Origin: Azolla caroliniana
Taxonomy: Eukaryota > Polypodiophyta
Assembly: GCA_043228905.1 (NCBI GenBank)
Contig: JBHGNT010000002.1
Coordinates: 8,866,001 to 8,930,000 of the forward strand
Length of the DNA stretch: 64,000 nucleotides
Direction of reading: 5' to 3'
Within the stretch, counting starts at the first letter, position 1, and every line of letters begins with the position of its first letter. This document shows positions 43,997 to 53,870 of this stretch, piece after piece. Below the pieces are notes generated by a model. That model was given only the letters and a program-made list of their open reading frames with translations, did no database searches and was not told the origin of the DNA. Made by a program: the position numbers and the translations under genes.

Positions 43997-45262
43997 TTAT
44001 AACCTAATGGTGTGGGGCATGGTAGGCATGAGTTCAAGCAAGGATGCGGAGATGTTCCTTGCCGCGAGGCGGGTGTCAAGCGACGCGGCACTCTGTGCAA
44101 TAGCGACAGCTTTTACAAGGGCATTATGTTGGTATGCGTCACTTTTAACCTTGTCCGAGTCTGGGGAAGATTTGATAAGGAACCAAAGGATGTTAACCGC
44201 GAGGTAACTCGAATGTTCCGAGACACCACTCATGTGTTTAACAACAAGGTCTACATGAGAGCTCGTCGCTGCACGACCCTCCGCACAATGACATACCATC
44301 TCAAGGACCCTTAGGCCCAATTCCATGGTATGCTTATCCAAACTTCCACCCTTGAGAAGCCGGACGATCGATGCCACAACTTGCGCTTCTACGGCTAATA
44401 TCCTGTTCTTATTACAAGACTTGCAAAGCTCGAGGATGAGGCTCAATCCTACGCTTTTGATAGCACAACCCCCATCTTTGATGATCTCCACCAAGCTTTC
44501 CATGAAACCTTGCATCCCGCCGATCTTCCGCTTCATCACATCAGTCAATTGCAACCTCGCAAGGATCCTAACCGACACTTGCCTCGTCTCGGGCCTAGCC
44601 CGATTGGTGATGGACGCAAGGGAAGTGACCAATTCTTCGGACGCGTTCACATTATCCTCGTGTTCGGTCAAGAGATCGAGGAGACGCAAGGATTGGTCGA
44701 TGACGGCCACATTGCTCCAAGGTGTGAGGGTGTTGCCACCTAGGGCCATCGAGGCAGACAACATCATCATCATGGTAGTAGTCGAGCTACACGATTTTGA
44801 GAGGAGCTTACCCAATTGGGCTAACAAGCCCGATTGGATCATCTGATTCCGGAGGCGAGGCCGGAGGAGCAAGAGCTTGGTGAGCTTCTGGATGGAGTCT
44901 CCGGGGTCCGAGGTGCGGTCGCAGATGGCATCTACGAGGGCCGGGATCTCCTTGGTGGACGCGGGCTGGCGAGGGGTCACGATCCGCTGGATCCCCAGGC
45001 TTTGGTTTTGTTCGCACCACGATTGGATCATTCGGCGGAGGATATGGTTAGGGATGGGATCGAGCTCCTCGTCCGCATTGAGCGGGAGCCGGGTCACGGG
45101 GCATGTGTTGTGGCCTTCGTCCAGCCATTTCTCGATGCTTTGCCGATCGAATGTCTGGCCTGAGCTAAGCGTGACCGGATCCCGCATGAGCTCCAGTGAG
45201 ATCGGGCACACGAAGTAGGACGGCACCGGGACTTGGACATGGAGGTGGGGTTTCACTGACAT
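43997..45262 (-). CDS. Plant U-box E3 ubiquitin ligase with ARM repeats (PUB22/23/24 type)
   Basis: Complete, intron-free frame of 421 residues, ATG at 45262-45260 and TAA at 43999-43997. The U-box is at residues 14-88 (PSYFVCPISLELMRDPVTL, then GQTFDRQSIEKWL, then NTCPVT, then PNHILRRMIQSWC). Cys19 and Trp46 have the same spacing as the residues needed for E2 binding in Arabidopsis PUB22. Residues 95-410 are helical, Leu-rich ARM-like repeats that would bind targets. The family's known role is attaching ubiquitin to proteins in the cytosol, often damping immune or drought signalling; the exact target here is unknown. Usual length is 410-450 residues, so it is full length. No upstream ATG occurs in the 350-base leader. 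It is the only gene here without breaks. Confidence 0.93.
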   Translation of the reverse strand: MSVKPHLHVQVPVPSYFVCPISLELMRDPVTLSSGQTFDRQSIEKWLDEGHNTCPVTRLPLNADEELDPIPNHILRRMIQSWCEQNQSLGIQRIVTPRQPASTKEIPALVDAICDRTSDPGDSIQKLTKLLLLRPRLRNQMIQSGLLAQLGKLLSKSCSSTTTMMMMLSASMALGGNTLTPWSNVAVIDQSLRLLDLLTEHEDNVNASEELVTSLASITNRARPETRQVSVRILARLQLTDVMKRKIGGMQGFMESLVEIIKDGGCAIKSVGLSLILELCKSCNKNRILAVEAQVVASIVRLLKGGSLDKHTMELGLRVLEMVCHCAEGRAATSSHVDLVVKHMSGVSEHSSYLAVNILWFLIKSSPDSDKVKSDAYQHNALVKAVAIAQSAASLDTRLAARNISASLLELMPTMPHTIRL

Positions 45263-45610
45263 GGCAAGAATTTCTAGGTCTAAAACAAGGGGGGGTTTCC
45301 TTGGACGGAAAAGATTTAGGGCTTGGGACTTCTAGCAAAGAAAGAAAGAAAGAAAACTTCCTAGAGTTTGGGTTTCTTAACACAGAAAGTTGTAGATGAG
45401 GGGGGGTGTTTAGAGTTCTGGGTTTCTAAAGGTAACTTTCTGAAGCAGAGAGGAAAAGAAGAAGGGAACAGAGGAAGTTAGGGTTAAGAGAGTTTGTGAA
45501 ACAGAGGATTTAGGGTTGGAGTTTTGGAAACAGGGGAAGAAGAAGAATTGGGGATGAGGAGGAGGAGGCAGAGAATTGAATGAAAGGAAATGAATTTGTT
45601 AAAAGGTTAG
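45263..45610 (-). promoter_or_regulatory. Probable 5' untranslated leader of the U-box gene
   Basis: On the minus strand it is strongly pyrimidine-rich (TTCTTCTTCCCC-like runs) and contains no ATG, which leaves the start at 45262 unambiguous. The extent is inferred from the TATA box. Confidence 0.55.
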
Positions 45611-45638
45611 GTTAGGAAAGAAAGGAAGGATTGGAGAG

Positions 45639-45646
45639 CTTATATA
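45639..45646 (-). promoter_or_regulatory. TATA box of the U-box gene
   Basis: TATATAAG on the minus strand, about 380 bases before the start codon. It is the only good TATA word close upstream. Confidence 0.6.
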
Positions 45647-46185
45647 TGTCTATGGAGAGCTTTTCTTATTAGTGAGAGCGCGTTCTATTTAATTCATTCA
45701 TTTTTGTTTTGTTTTGTTTATTCAAAGGGTACTATTACTACTTACTAATAATAAGAAGAAGAAGAAAAAGAAAAAGGAGGAGGGGTAGAGTCAAATTTTT
45801 TTGAAAGAAAGAAGAAAAGGAACAACATTCAAAGTTGGAAGATTTCTACGGTTGGACTTGATCTTTATATTGAAACGAGTTTGGGGTAGGCTCTCTGGGT
45901 GGCAGTGTGAAGAGGTGGTGGGGCCTTTTGGCCTCTAGGGTCCGCCTTTTGGCCTCTGCTTTGGCTTCATTTGGACGGAGCATACCCACCCTCGCAGTAT
46001 GAAACAACCCCTATCCTTGCTTGAAAATAATAATAATAATAATAAGACACCCACATGCCTCTTGCCTCTGGGGATAACACTCCTCCGACATTCCGAAACT
46101 TTGGAAATTTGACATCACCTGATGCTGTGTTAAAGATTATTTGTAATGTAAGCATAAAACAAGGAAATAGATGATAGATCGTAAA

Positions 46186-46189
<4 letters not shown>

Positions 46190-46233
<44 letters not shown>
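46190..46233. repeat. (AG)n microsatellite
   Basis: About 22 uninterrupted AG units, roughly 930 bases upstream of the U-box start codon. GA runs in plant promoters can bind BBR/BPC factors, but a link to the gene is only a guess. Confidence 0.95.
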
Positions 46234-46237
<4 letters not shown>

Positions 46238-46239
46238 GG

Positions 46240-49200
46240 CGATCCACCTGACTCCTCGTAGCATGCATGCACTGCAACTACTATCAAAAGAAATGCAACC
46301 GACGAATTCTGTAGCCTGTATGTTGCGTCAAATGGACAATGGATTGGATTGAATGTTGTGCTAATACAACAGTAAAAATGATTGGTTGTGAAACGATAGT
46401 GTCGACGATTGTTATGTTAGCACATCTAGAGGGAGAGAATGTATGTCACACTAATATGGCAGTAAAATGCTTCGTCGCCCCAAAATGGGATTGGGATAAC
46501 ATAATTATCCAAGAACAAAATGGTGGGGGTAACAAAACACTTCATGTCGTCGATGGGGGTGGAAACTCAACAAACAACGAAGTAACGTTGATAAATGATG
46601 GCTTGCAAAGATAGTACAAAGTAGGAATTAAAGTAGTTGATGATAAAGTTTCGGAGTGAAATAGTTCCAATTGTCTACATTAATGTTGTCCCAAGTGGCA
46701 TTTTGTGCCCAAGCATTCATATGTTACTCTTTTTCTTGTTGTTCACTTGGCCCTTTCTCAATTGCATGAACCACACCCACCCTGTTTGCATCGCTTTCTT
46801 GGACATAAAAGAAGATTCTTGGTGGAAAGACCCTAGCTTCACAATAAGTATCTATCTTGTTATGTGAAGGCACTTTGTGCTCAGTTGAATATGTTTGCAA
46901 GGGGATGGCGTGCTTGTATGGCGATGATTCAGTTTTTCTTGAAAATATGCTTTGGTACATAGGTTCAGAATGGGGCCCCACAAATGTGTTTTGGGGTGAG
47001 TGAACGCTTTGGATAAAGTGAGAAAGACCCTTTAGTGTGTCTCGGGGTTTCATATTACAAAAAAGTCGGAGCGGACAATGTCATTATAAATGATTTTGTG
47101 GTAGACTAATTTCCGACGTCTTAATTGCTTTCAATTTCTTGCCTAGGCAAATTGTTCCTTCTTTATACATACTTTTTACTTTCGTAAAAACTTTTCAATT
47201 TCGTGTCATCTAATCGAGGTGAACCAAACTTTCACTTCACCAACCCTTGCAATATGTTCATACGTTTGCATGCCACTTTTCCATTCGCATTGATTGGGCA
47301 AAACACATAGTTTATTTACCAGAGCAACTAGTTAATTCAAGCACCTCAAAAAGCAACGGATCTCACTATTTCATCTTCCCTTACTATAATTAAATGGTGT
47401 TTATAACGAAATTCTTTACATCATATTTCCAATCCTCGAAGGTTTGACAATTTCCTATCATGGCTTTTTTTTAGGCTCCTTACGTTCCAGTTCACAACTA
47501 TTCTTTAAAGAAGCAAACAAAAGCAATGTGTGCACACATGTCATTGAAATGTCTCATCATCCTTGTCATTTTTTCTTCATCCCCTTGATTTTTTCTCATT
47601 ATTAGGTTTCTAGATCATTTTTTTAAGGATGACATGTGTACTTTAAACATACACTTATGAGACGTGGGCTACATCTCCGTGTCCACCGGAGATGAGGGGC
47701 CAACAACATGATACCTAAGAAAGTAATAAATCTAAGAGGTTGTTTGAAACACGTCCTATGACAATGTGACATTGGTTTTGAAGAATCCTATTATTAATAA
47801 CTCCATTCAAAGAAGCCTCGAATTTGTTGAAACAATATGCAAAATATCCCCATAAAGAACTTTCAATGTGTAGAAACAATGCTGAATAAATATTATCCTT
47901 TCAAATGACAAATTTGGGGTCATTTTATGCCATTCTTAATTGTTGCGGCTTAGAAAATCATGTCATTATAATTCTAGACAAATAGATCATATTTTTTCAA
48001 AACAATATCATCACAATTCTAAACTTTTAGGTCTTGTTTTCTTGAAAAATCCTAGCTTGTGTTGGGAATTCCCTTAATTCTAAAGTTATACTACATTTTG
48101 TGTGAGCCATGTGTGGCCAAACCCGAAGAATCAAATCTACATGGAAAGGAATTCTTCCTTTAAATTTTACAGTTAGATTCTAAAAGCACCAACACGCTAC
48201 TTAATGGCCCACTCAATGCCCAAGAAATGTTTTTCTAATCGAGGTCATCTCCCTAGTGGCTCATTTTCTTTTAGCTTGGCATATATCATGGAAAGGTATC
48301 CTTTTCTTACAACCGAGGCCCCCTATACATATATCTGTGAGTGTTCGTGCCTGTGTAAACCATTGAGACAATTGCAAAGCTTGGATGACCAAATGTATAC
48401 AATTGTCAATATTCTAACATTTTCTAGTAATAGGATGACCAAGTGCTCCCAGGTATGACAAGTAAGACTTTATAGACATCTTGCTTTTGTCTTTCTTAAG
48501 AACATAAGTCAAACTGCAAAATTATATATTCTAGAATTTGTATGGAATGAGTGCCATACTTTTAATAGACTTTACATTGGGCAATGTAATACTTAATTAC
48601 TTATTGTTTTGAGAATTACAAGAAAAGTGATTGTAGCCTTGGTTTTAAGCAAAATGTGTAATATTGATACATCCTTTCATATGCATGACCAATATGTGTA
48701 TACATAGAGGAAAATTAATCATTAATGTTTTACTCAAAATATGATAACATTCGGTGTTTCCCATCATAATCTCATTGTCTGATATGTGTGCAAACACACA
48801 TGTTCAAGGCATAGTGACATGGGAATAACCCGCATCATATAAATGTTAGTACCTACCCCTAGTAAAAAGAAAAAGGTAACTTTTTAAGTTTAGTAACCAA
48901 ATGCATTAACCCTTTCAAATCCATAGATTCCTCTGATAGTCAAAGCCATTTTCACCTTTTTTGGGCAAAGACTTTTTTTAATCTATGTATTCATCTTGAA
49001 CCTGCCTAGATGGAAAATTGTCTCATCTAAGTGTAGTGCACCTGGCATAAAATGGAATCCACGTTGCATACTATGATAGATTATTTGGGGAATCTATAGG
49101 TGAATAGATGTATCATTGGACTGAAAAATTTACCAAATGTCAAACTTTGGTGATATATTTTATTTATCTCTTTTTCTTTTAGTTTATTTCTTTATTAAAT

Positions 49201-49620
49201 GTTCAAGTCCCTATAGGATGAGGATTAATCCCACTTTCAACTCTTTGCTTGTTGGCTTGTTAGTTTACACCATAGCATCAATGTCATAAAATTAAGAGAA
49301 CCAAGAGAACCCAAGTTCAATCATCACATGGTGGACATTAAAAAGATATCTATCTATCTCTCCCAATAGCTTTTTCATCTACCGAGGTAGATGGATACAT
49401 GAATTACATGAACTAAATGCCACAATTGGGTATATTGTAGACGGATACATTGCACATGAAACATTGGATTTATTGTAGATGTATACAATTACACATGAAC
49501 TACATGGTGCTATTGGGCCTTTTATTATTGCTTAGAATGGAGACTAACATATCAGAAGAGCAATCTACAATAATTGGCTATACTATTTATATGGGAGGGA
49601 CACACACAATCATAAGAACA
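46240..49620. other. No recognisable feature
   Basis: 3.4 kb of AT-rich spacer. A 91-residue open frame at 46339-46614 (Gly/Asn-rich end) has no recognised domain, and I regard it as chance. Confidence 0.5.
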
Positions 49621-49629
49621 ATAGGTTTT

Positions 49630-50030
49630 TTATGAAGGAAATGAGCAATAATAACAAGAGAGGTTGCCTATTTTCATGGGGATCAACAATGTGGGTAGTG
49701 TTAGATTCGAGCTTGATGTTGTATGAGGTAGACGATGTTCAGGAGGCAGTGATGGTACATAATAGAAGATTGATATTAGTTAGCCCCTTTCAACAACCTC
49801 GAAAGCAAGTGTGATCTGTGCAAACAATGACTGCAGTAACGTTATGGGTATTATGGAAATGTCGATGTAACTGACATTACGATGTGGCAGATATTCGTCT
49901 CTCAAATGTCTTGCTTGAGATATGGGAGAACTTGTTGGCAATAGTTTGTGGCCAGTATGACAATATGCATGGTTCCCCAGAGAAGGAAGAAGCTTCTTCA
50001 CTTATGGAAAAAGTTTCCCTTGTTTATAGA
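49630..50030 (+). mobile_element. LINE-5: L1-type retrotransposon 3' tip
   Basis: The plus-strand translation reads TMTAVTLWVLWKCRCN (about 49830), then LLEIWENLLAIVCGQYDNMHGSPEKEE in another frame. This matches LINE-1 (SSITLWVLWTSRC ... GEYDTIKG) and LINE-3 (SPITLWILWKQGC ... SQYDGLKG). Only the last 130 or so codons are present. Confidence 0.6.
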
Positions 50031-50527
50031 GTCAACTAAAGGGCCGCAATGGCACTATCGACTTCCATGGACCCTTTCTTGATTATTTGTAAATCATGGC
50101 AGTGTACATCAACAAATTCCAACACCTTCCACAAAAGTCCTAACTTTGGTGTTTGGATTATTGTACATCATTGTAGATAAAAAGTTGTAAGCTTCCAGGT
50201 AGACAAGTTCAAGTTTTAGCCTTCTGGCATTTTTTCTTAATACTATTGAAGAAAATCTTTAAAAAGAAGAAGAAAGAAAGCAAGAGGGGATGATAAATAG
50301 ACCTAACTTCAAGAAGTATAGAAATTTTAGAGATCAAACTTGTGCTTGATTTACACAATCAATTCCAAACCTTAACAAGGGTTTTGAGAGAGCGGGCGAG
50401 CGAGAGAATCAATGCAAGTCAAAAAAAAAAATCCATAAAAAACTTGCTCCATTGGTATTAAAATAAAAAAGGCCAGAGGCATTATACAAATAGTATATAA
50501 TGTTTGCTTCATCTCCACAAGTAATCA

Positions 50528-51335
50528 TCAAAGAAATGACCAAATATAAGTGATGACATTTGTCAAGATAAGGATAATTATAATCCATGAATACAACTCT
50601 GAACCCTTGCCAATAACATCTTTGCTACAACAAGGTAGGATACCACATATAAAGGTGATACAATTGGGGACCATACTGTCAATCTCCAACATATGAAAAC
50701 AAGTTAGTGTTTCATCGAAACATCCATGTTCTATAAGCTCTATCATCTGAGACCACATCTGTAGTTAGACGCGTCTGAAATACATCTTCCTTTGCCCCTT
50801 GTCAGGGTCTCTAAAAACTTCATGTTGTAGACAAAGGTGGCTGAACTTGATTCCGCATATAGTGAAGCTCCTGGTTGTCCCACCTTGGCCGGTCATTTGA
50901 AAAATTCATGTTTGCATTTGGTTCCGCATATACTAAAGATCATGCTCAACATATAAACAACTTCCTGTAGTCCAAGAGAATACATTTCTTGCGGATAGTC
51001 ATGCTCAACATATATACCTTGGCTGTCCACTAGCTATTGCTTCTGAAGTATTAGTTCACATAACACATCCAATAATTCAATAAATACCCATACCTTGCAT
51101 ACATATGTAGAAATTGTCACAGACATTGCCCATAAAAACTGTCTTCAACAATTTGAGCATGTATAGCCAACCCAACATAGAATGCATTTGTATTGGCCCA
51201 ATCACTCAAGCCGCTTGGCAAATTTTTGTAGGTCAAGACCTTCTTCAATTGCTGCAGTTGAAGACACGAAAAACAGTCCATGATGCACATGCCGCTTGGG
51301 GTAAACCATGATGGGCCGCCTTGGATAGCCCCCAT
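50528..51335 (-). pseudogene. PPR pseudogene
   Basis: Minus-strand words are LAIHAQIVEDSFYGQ (about 51165), QFLHMYARYGYL (about 51115), and MWSQMIELIEHGCFDETLTCFHMLEIDSMVPNCITFI with GKGSELYSWII (about 50758-50580). They match PPR repeats (IHAxIVExGF...MYAKCGxL... WxxMIxxYxEHGxxEEALxCFxxM...PNxITF). The part between is decayed. It is similar in style to the relic at 13055-14100 but a separate copy. Confidence 0.65.
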
Positions 51336-51339
51336 TTAG

Positions 51340-51555
51340 ATGTCCTTCATCTCCACGACCATTGAAATGTACTTGTATTGAATCTCCGTACCATCAACAC
51401 TCCGGTTTATCACAACCTTCATGTTCTCACAACAACCATGCGCCGATAACACCACAATTATCTACCTATAAAACAAAATGATCTATGTCCTCATCTCCTC
51501 AAACAAATATGCTTCGACCCCCACATCATCTATGCTCATCCTTATCACAAAACAA
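51340..51555. other. No recognisable feature
   Basis: Spacer between the PPR relic and the tandem duplication. It includes the left part of a repeat shared with 40388-40453. Confidence 0.4.
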
Positions 51556-51559
51556 AATT

Positions 51560-51850
51560 CAGCTTCCTTCAGTCCACATCAATCATCTCACCGCTTACCA
51601 CCAAGATCTTGTACAAATAACAACAAAATAAGTCTAGTATGTTTCCTCATCCCCTCATGATCTGCTTCACCCCCCCCACCATCATCACTCCTAAAAAATA
51701 GACAAACAACTTCTTTCAGTCTGCATGAACCATCTCACTGATTACCACCAAGGTCCTATGCAAATAACAACAAAATGAGTGTAGAATGTTTCCTCATCCC
51801 CTCATGATCTGCTTCAGCCTCCACACCATCACCACTCATCCTCTCGTCAT
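51560..51850. repeat. 147-bp tandem duplication
   Basis: Units start at about 51561 and 51708. Shared words include CAAATAACAACAAAAT, TGTTTCCTCATCCCCTCATG and ATCTGCTTCA. Similarity is high in the middle and lower at the ends. Confidence 0.8.
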
Positions 51851-51859
51851 AACAAATAT

Positions 51860-52409
51860 GCTTCTATCCCCATCTCCATCATCACCAATGCAAGTAAAAT
51901 TATCTCCTTGGTGGAATGTTATTCCTACCTATTGGTGAATGTGTATGTCCCACTACCCATGTAGCAACAATGACACTTAGTTGTAGTACCATCTTAGTGT
52001 TTTTTAAACACATTTATTGATATAATTGCGTGTTTTCACCAAAAACAAAAGAGAGAGGGTTGTCGTGTAAATTCAATAGGGATGTTCTCACCTTCCTCGA
52101 TGTCCCATGCCATTGAGGGTTGATGTGAGTCGTACCTTGGGTTCCGCAAGGAACGCACATGCTTAGCTAGCAAAAGCCATAGTCACAATCTCATAGTCTC
52201 AACATAATTCAAGCCTCCCCTAATAATAATGTAGCTAGCCTCCTTATATAGGCAGAAACCCTAGGCCCAAGTGTGTTCATAGTTCATTGCTTTATTTGAA
52301 GTGGTCAAGTGATAACACACTTAATAGTGTTATCCAATAACGTCGAATTGAATATTACAATTCATACCCTTGTTTTTTTCAAAATTAACCTTCATGTACT
52401 CATCATAAG
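51860..52409. other. No recognisable feature
   Basis: AT-rich flank of copia-2 without coding signal. Confidence 0.5.
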
Positions 52410-52755
52410 TGTTGAGAGACAAGCTCAACATCGGCCGGATCGGCTGAGCAAGCCGAGGACCGGATTGGTTGGGACCGGATCAGTTAGGCTGGACTGGTGC
52501 GTAAAACGGATGCGTAAACTGGTATGCAGACCGGTGCGTAGGAAGGCCATATCGGTGCGTAAACCGAAAGGCCGTTAGAGAGATATTCCTCGTAGGGAAT
52601 AGTTTTGGGAGTAAGAGTCGAGGCTCATTTATGAGCAGTCAAGTACTGTCAGTACTTGTGTCAGCCCGATTGTCAGGGCTTGTATAAAAGGTGCTCACTG
52701 AGCATGGTGTATGTACAGATTGAGTATTATTTTTTGAATAGAGTTCTAGTGTTTA

Positions 52756-52786
<31 letters not shown>

Positions 52787-52877
52787 CTGTGCGTACTGTG
52801 CAAACCTAAGCTTTCCATTAAACCTGTGTTTTCTGTTGTTCGGTTTCCTATATTGCTTCCGCACGCCATTCTTTTCA
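52410..52877 (+). repeat. 5' LTR of copia-2 (468 bp)
   Basis: It starts TGTTGAGAGACAAGCTC and ends CATTCTTTTCA before the primer-binding site. The GGTGCGTAA-type motifs lie at 52495-52565, a TATA box TATAAAAG at 52683-52690 and a short (CT)n tract at 52757-52775. It is longer than the copia-5 LTR by about 70 bases, mostly in U3. Confidence 0.95.
52495..52565 (+). promoter_or_regulatory. GGTGCGTAA-type repeats in copia-2 U3
   Basis: TGGTGCGTAAAAC, GGATGCGTAAACT, CCGGTGCGTAGG and TCGGTGCGTAAACC occur at 15-35 base intervals, plus a weaker TGGTATGCAGACC. The repeats end about 120 bases upstream of the TATA box. Confidence 0.6.
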
Positions 52878-52889
52878 TGGTATCAGAGC
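52878..52889 (+). other. Primer-binding site of copia-2
   Basis: TGGTATCAGAGC directly against the LTR end, complementary to initiator-Met tRNA. Confidence 0.95.
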
Positions 52890-52959
52890 GCGAGGGTTGA
52901 GAACCTCTGTAGGCGACTTTGCTTGAAGGAAAAACCAACGAAGAAGAACAAGAAAACCA

Positions 52960-53870
52960 ATGGATAGAGGAATGGCTAGCTCGCTTCCGACGGAGAAGCT
53001 CGATAGAACCAACTACGCATCTTGGTCCTACAAGATGCACCAATACCTGCTTGGGCATAGTTACTGGAGCTATGTCGAAGGAGTGAATGATGTGGCACCC
53101 GAATCGACACACAAAGACTTCCCGGTGTGGGAACAATCGGCGAGCAGAGTGCTGTACTGTTTCGCATCTTGTGTGGGCGAACAACTATTAAGTTACGTTC
53201 GGGATGCAAAAACGCCAAAGGGTGCGTGGGAAAATTTGAAGTAGATCTTCGTCGTGAGCACCACAGCCACGAAGCTTCAGCTCCGACAGGAGTTGAGCAA
53301 CCTACGACAACGTGATTTGTCGGTGGCTGACTATACCTCGAAGATCAAGGACATATGCGACTCCTGAGCTTCCATCGATGTGAACATCGAGGAAAGCGAG
53401 ATGGTTCAGGTCTATCTCGGGGGTTTGGCGTCGAAGTTCGGGGCGTTCCGAACTGCTATGTGTACCCTGGAGAATACGCCGTCCTTTTTCGACTTACAAT
53501 CGATGCTCCTGGTAGAGGAGAACCACGCGGGTGCATCAACGAGCACGCACACCGACGGCAAGATGTTGTACACAGAGGGAGATAGGCCCCGTGGACGTGG
53601 AGGACGAGGCGAGTCGGTGCGCAATGGAGGCGGCCGATGAGATCAAGGAAGGAGGCACCGAAGTGATGCCGACAGCAATTCCGGACCCTCCGAAAATAGG
53701 GGGAGTCGAGGCGACGAGAACCGGCAAGGGAAATCCGCCGCGAAATGCTGGTACTGTGGCAAGAAAGGCCATAGGGAGAGCGAGTGCTGGAAAAAGCGCG
53801 CCGAGTCGAAGAGGACCAACTCCGGATCTGGTTCCAGACATACCAACAAAGGGTCTGCCTTCGTGACGAG
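52960..53870 (+). pseudogene. copia-2 gag
   Basis: It starts MDRGMASSLPTEKLDRTNYASW. The UBN2-type domain (YKMHQYLLGHSYWSYVEG, QLRQELSNLRQRDLSVADYTSKIKDICDS, MVQVYLGGLASKFGAF) is followed by an Arg/Gly-rich linker and the intact zinc knuckle CWYCGKKGHRESEC (53750-53791). Four point changes break it: TAG at about 53241, TGA at about 53365, TGA at 53638, and a frame change near 53640. Otherwise the frame is well kept, so it is fairly young. Confidence 0.9.

Noticed and set aside
44325-45218. Plus-strand open frames of 100-173 residues
   Set aside because: Antisense shadows of the U-box gene; no motif of their own.
46339-46614. 91-residue plus-strand frame with Gly/Asn-rich end
   Set aside because: No recognised domain, no relatives in the window and no promoter signal; likely chance.
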